A stretch of DNA of 41,148 bases from Alphaproteobacteria bacterium (GTDB taxonomy: Bacteria; Pseudomonadota; Alphaproteobacteria; Micropepsales; Micropepsaceae), in assembly GCA_009693985.1 (NCBI GenBank), contig SHWE01000016.1:1-41148 (forward strand). Direction: 5' to 3'. The position numbers were made by a program, and so were the translations under genes. Numbering within the stretch: the first letter of the stretch is position 1; each line of letters opens with the position of its first letter. Below, one piece after another: positions 38,076 through 41,148 of the stretch. Under the pieces are notes generated by a model. It had not been told where the DNA came from. It ran no database searches and saw only the letters and a program-made list of their open reading frames with translations.

Positions 38076-38154
38076 ATGGCGCGTTGAAGGGAATGGAGCG
38101 CGGTTCTAGTTTCCTAGCTTCACGGTGCCCACAAGGCTAGAGGGTCGAGCTTGC

Positions 38155-39474
38155 ATGGCTTCCGGCGCCGACATAAATCGCCCATCCGATACGATCTTCG
38201 CGCTGGCCACCGCGCCGGGGCGGGCGGGCGTCGCGGTCGTGCGCGTGTCGGGTGCGAAAGCGGATGCGTCTTTGTCGGCACTCTCCGATGGAGAATTGCC
38301 GGCGGCCCGAATGGCAGTTCTTAGAACATTATATGATAAATCGAACGACGTTAGGATTGATACTGCGCTGACCTTGCGGTTTCCTGCACCCAATTCTTAT
38401 ACGGGCGAAAATATCGTGGAGTTTCAAATCCATGGCGGCCCCGCGGTGAGCGCCGCGCTGTTGCGGGCGTTGGGTGCCCTGCCCGGTCTTAGGCTGGCGG
38501 AGCCCGGCGAATTCACCCGGCGCGCGGTCGAGAATGGCAGGCTCGATCTCATCCAGGCCGAGGCCATCGCCGATCTGGTCGCCTCTGAAACCGAAGCCCA
38601 GCGCCGCCAGGCCTTGCGCCAGCTCGAAGGCCAGCTTGGCGGGCTCTACGAAGAATGGCGGGCGCGGCTGATCCGGAGTGCCGCCTGGATCGAGGCGACC
38701 ATCGATTTTCCCGATGAAGAGATTCCCGCGGATTCTCTAGCCCAAAGCCGGGCGGCGCTGGCGGCGCTTGCAGAGGAAATCCAAGCCCATCTCAATGATG
38801 GGCGGCGCGGCGAAATCTTGCGCGATGGGCTGAGCGTGGCCGTCATTGGCCCGCCCAATGCCGGCAAGAGTTCGCTGGTCAATGCGTTGGCCCGGCGCGA
38901 TGTCGCCATCGTTTCCGAAATCGCCGGAACGACGCGTGACGTGATCGAGGTCCGGCTCGATCTCAAGGGCTACCCCGTGATTCTCGCGGACACGGCGGGC
39001 CTGCGCGAAGCCCGCGATAGCATCGAGGCGGAAGGGATTGCCCGCGCGCGGGCCAGGGCGGAAGGAGCGGATTTGCGGCTTCTGGTGCTGGACGGCAGCG
39101 ATTCTTCTTCAACAGACCATGGCTTTAGCGCGGATCTGGTGGTTTGGAACAAAGCGGATTTGTCAAAGGCGAAGGGCGCCGGCCTTTGGGTTTCGGCCAA
39201 GACAGGTGAGGGTTTGCAGACGCTGATCGATGCCCTCGCGACACGCGCGGCGAAGGGGTTGGAGGGCGAGGCGCCGGTCATCACGCGGGCCCGCCACCGC
39301 GAGGCGTTGGAGCAAACGGCGCAGGCGCTGAAACGGGCCGCTTCGATTGAAGCGCCTGATCTCGCGGCGGAAAATGTCCGCCTGGCGGCGAACGCACTGG
39401 GGCGCGTCACCGGCCGGGTTGACCTCGACGAATTGCTGGATGTGGTCTTCCGCGATTTCTGTATCGGGAAGTAA
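38155..39474 (+). CDS. mnmE: tRNA modification GTPase MnmE
   Basis: 439 aa from the ATG at 38155; a GTG 30 bases upstream is possible but lacks conserved sequence. N-terminal DTIFALATAPGRAGVAVVRVSG and YTGENIVEFQIHGGP bind the folate; the GTPase has G1 GPPNAGKSSLVNAL, G2 GTTRDVIE, G3 DTAGLRE and G4 NKAD, and the catalytic C-terminal CIGK. With MnmG it makes 5-carboxymethylaminomethyl-uridine at tRNA wobble U34. The codons around 38320-38360 are AT-rich (TTATATGATAAATCG), unlike the rest. A perfect parS lies right after the stop. Confidence 0.97.
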   Translation: MASGADINRPSDTIFALATAPGRAGVAVVRVSGAKADASLSALSDGELPAARMAVLRTLYDKSNDVRIDTALTLRFPAPNSYTGENIVEFQIHGGPAVSAALLRALGALPGLRLAEPGEFTRRAVENGRLDLIQAEAIADLVASETEAQRRQALRQLEGQLGGLYEEWRARLIRSAAWIEATIDFPDEEIPADSLAQSRAALAALAEEIQAHLNDGRRGEILRDGLSVAVIGPPNAGKSSLVNALARRDVAIVSEIAGTTRDVIEVRLDLKGYPVILADTAGLREARDSIEAEGIARARARAEGADLRLLVLDGSDSSSTDHGFSADLVVWNKADLSKAKGAGLWVSAKTGEGLQTLIDALATRAAKGLEGEAPVITRARHREALEQTAQALKRAASIEAPDLAAENVRLAANALGRVTGRVDLDELLDVVFRDFCIGK

Positions 39475-39475
39475 G

Positions 39476-39491
39476 TGTTTCACGTGAAACA
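39476..39491. other. parS: parS centromere site for ParB
   Basis: TGTTTCACGTGAAACA is an exact match to the 16-bp bacterial parS palindrome, beginning two bases after the mnmE stop and 39 bases before the mnmG start. ParB-CTP loads here to start the partition complex. In alphaproteobacteria parS lies near mnmG-rsmG-parA-parB, so parAB is expected beyond the right edge. No second copy is visible in the window. Confidence 0.92.
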
Positions 39492-39530
39492 TCGGTTGTC
39501 CGCAAAGGGCGAAAGGCTTAAACGACGGCC

Positions 39531-41148
39531 ATGACAGGCTTCGACGTCATCGTGATCGGCGGCGGCCATGCCGGCTGCGAGGCGGCTGCTTCGGCGGCAC
39601 GGCTCGGCGCGCGCACCCTGCTGCTGACGCATCGCGCCGACACGATCGGCGAAATGTCCTGCAATCCCGCCATCGGGGGGCTCGGCAAGGGGCATCTGGT
39701 CCGGGAGATCGATGCACTCGATGGGCTGATGGGACGTGTCGCCGATGCGGCCGGGATTCAATTCCGGCTGCTGAACCGGCGCAAGGGTCCTGCCGTCCGA
39801 GGCCCCCGCGCCCAAGCGGATAGGAAGCTCTACCGGGCCGCGATGCAACGGGCTTTGGCCGCTCAGGAGAACCTCACCATCCTGGAAGCGTCGGCCGAGG
39901 ATTTGATCCTCAGGGATGGCCACGTTACCGGGGTCGCAACGGCATCGGGCGATTGGATTTTGGCGCCAGCCGTAGTATTGACGACAGGCACGTTCCTTGG
40001 CGGCCTCATCCATATCGGGGAGCGGAAGATTCCCGCTGGCCGGGTCGGGGAGGCCCCGTCACTCGGCCTGTCCAAAACGCTGCGCGGCTTCGGGCTTGCG
40101 ATGGGGCGGCTGAAGACGGGCACCCCGCCTCGGCTCGACGGCAAGACCATCGATTGGGCGGGCCTGGACGAGCAGAAGGGGGACGATCCGCCGACCCCGT
40201 TCTCCTTCCTGACGATGGCGATCACGACGCCGCAGATTTCCTGCCATGTCACGGCGACGACCGCCGAGACCCACGCGATCATCAAAGCGAATCTCGCCCG
40301 GGCGCCGATCTATTCCGGCCAGATCGAGGGTGTCGGGCCCCGCTACTGTCCCTCCATCGAGGATAAGGTGGTGCGATTCGCCGGCCGCGATGGGCATCAG
40401 ATTTTCCTCGAGCCGGAAGGGCTCGACGACGACACGGTCTATCCCAACGGGATCTCCACCTCTCTGCCGGAGGAGGTCCAGCTCGCCCTCCTGAAAACCA
40501 TCCCAGGGCTGGAGCGGGCGGGCATGGTCCGGCCGGGCTACGCCATCGAATATGATTACGTCGATCCGCGGGGGCTGAACCCCAGCCTCGAAGTGAAGCA
40601 GGTGGGCGGCCTCTTTCTCGCCGGCCAGATCAATGGCACGACCGGCTATGAAGAGGCGGCGGCCCAAGGGTTGATCGCCGGCATCAACGCGGCGCGGTTA
40701 GCGGGCGGTAGCACAGCCTTCGGTCTGGATCGCAGCCAAGCCTATATCGGCGTGATGATCGACGATCTGGTGACGCGCGGCGTTGCCGAACCGTACCGGA
40801 TGTTTACTTCGCGGGCCGAGTACCGGCTTTCCTTGCGGGCGGACAATGCCGATCAGCGGCTGACCGCGATCGGCGAGGCGATCGGGGTCGTAGGCTCCGA
40901 GCGCGGCGCAATCTTCCACGGAAAACTGCTCCGCCTGGAAGAGGGAAGGCGCCTGGCCGCGAGCCTCCGGCTCACCCCCAATGAAGCGGCGCGCCACGGT
41001 ATCGCCGTCCGCCAGGATGGGGTCCGGCGCAACGCGGCCGAGCTGCTGTCTCTGCCCGAGGTGGACTTCGCAACCCTCACCCGCGTCTGGCCCCAACTTG
41101 CCGCGTTCGCCCCGGATGTCGCCGAGCAGATCGAAATCGACGCCCATT
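39531..41148 (+). CDS. mnmG: tRNA modification enzyme MnmG (GidA), 3' end beyond the window
   Basis: N-terminal 539 residues of MnmG, the FAD protein that with MnmE modifies tRNA wobble uridine 34. FAD-binding [21 protein letters not shown] opens the protein; then [103 protein letters not shown] and [22 protein letters not shown]. The full protein is about 620 aa, so ~80 residues are missing at the right edge. ATG at 39531; the promoter may overlap the parS site. It is the first of the expected mnmG-rsmG-parA-parB group. Confidence 0.96.
   Translation, partial: MTGFDVIVIGGGHAGCEAAASAARLGARTLLLTHRADTIGEMSCNPAIGGLGKGHLVREIDALDGLMGRVADAAGIQFRLLNRRKGPAVRGPRAQADRKLYRAAMQRALAAQENLTILEASAEDLILRDGHVTGVATASGDWILAPAVVLTTGTFLGGLIHIGERKIPAGRVGEAPSLGLSKTLRGFGLAMGRLKTGTPPRLDGKTIDWAGLDEQKGDDPPTPFSFLTMAITTPQISCHVTATTAETHAIIKANLARAPIYSGQIEGVGPRYCPSIEDKVVRFAGRDGHQIFLEPEGLDDDTVYPNGISTSLPEEVQLALLKTIPGLERAGMVRPGYAIEYDYVDPRGLNPSLEVKQVGGLFLAGQINGTTGYEEAAAQGLIAGINAARLAGGSTAFGLDRSQAYIGVMIDDLVTRGVAEPYRMFTSRAEYRLSLRADNADQRLTAIGEAIGVVGSERGAIFHGKLLRLEEGRRLAASLRLTPNEAARHGIAVRQDGVRRNAAELLSLPEVDFATLTRVWPQLAAFAPDVAEQIEIDAH

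Overview
The window is chromosomal DNA of an alphaproteobacterium. The base composition is GC-rich (about 60-70% in most coding lines I counted). The gene orders are alphaproteobacterial: ppsR-maf-aroE-coaE-dnaQ next to secB, hemE-hemH-hemJ-rho-mnmE-mnmG, rph-rdgB-hemW with hrcA-grpE, rsmI-yraN-BON-gshB, and Smr-mltA-Tim44. It looks like an order near Caulobacterales, Rhizobiales or Micropepsales; this is inference from gene order and protein sequence only. There are no rRNA or tRNA genes, no insertion sequences and no CRISPR array. Almost everything is core housekeeping DNA.

Left part (1-13.7 kb): the 5' part of a FadE acyl-CoA dehydrogenase gene (minus strand, running off the left edge), a lone biotin synthase gene, and a scar where the 3' end of a secreted SH3-like gene meets a heavily deleted comM remnant. 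Next come a FkbM methyltransferase/glycosyltransferase fusion, a small iron-permease-family membrane protein, gshB, a SirB1-like protein, a BON lipoprotein, yraN and rsmI, with a divergent LpoA-like lipoprotein gene. A tightly overlapped operon rph-rdgB-hemW-ankyrin follows.

Middle (13.8-25.8 kb): hrcA-grpE-dapB and a secreted TPR protein on the plus strand; an AraC/O6-methylguanine methyltransferase, a DUF2244 protein and endonuclease III; a small lipoprotein, a PfkB sugar/adenosine kinase and an orphan secreted Cys-containing protein of lower GC; then yjbQ, Smr, mltA and Tim44-like genes on the minus strand and secB on the plus strand.

Right part (25.8-41.1 kb): the minus-strand operon ppsR-maf-aroE-coaE-dnaQ and the plus-strand operon hemE-hemH-hemJ diverge from an AT-rich 236-bp interval (29327-29562) that resembles the Caulobacter chromosomal origin locus. 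It has two near-consensus DnaA boxes, two GANTC sites and a 37%-GC stretch. Rho follows, then a minus-strand block (CDF-like protein, quinone oxidoreductase, dienelactone hydrolase, YyaL-type thioredoxin-domain protein), then mnmE and mnmG. An exact 16-bp ParB site (parS) lies between mnmE and mnmG, about 10 kb from the candidate origin. The right end therefore carries both the replication start and the segregation start of the chromosome.

The observations most worth a second look are the origin/parS pair, the comM scar (possible loss of the natural-transformation helicase), the FkbM-GT fusion, and the missing standard start codon of hemE. I did not find a clearly new multi-gene system.
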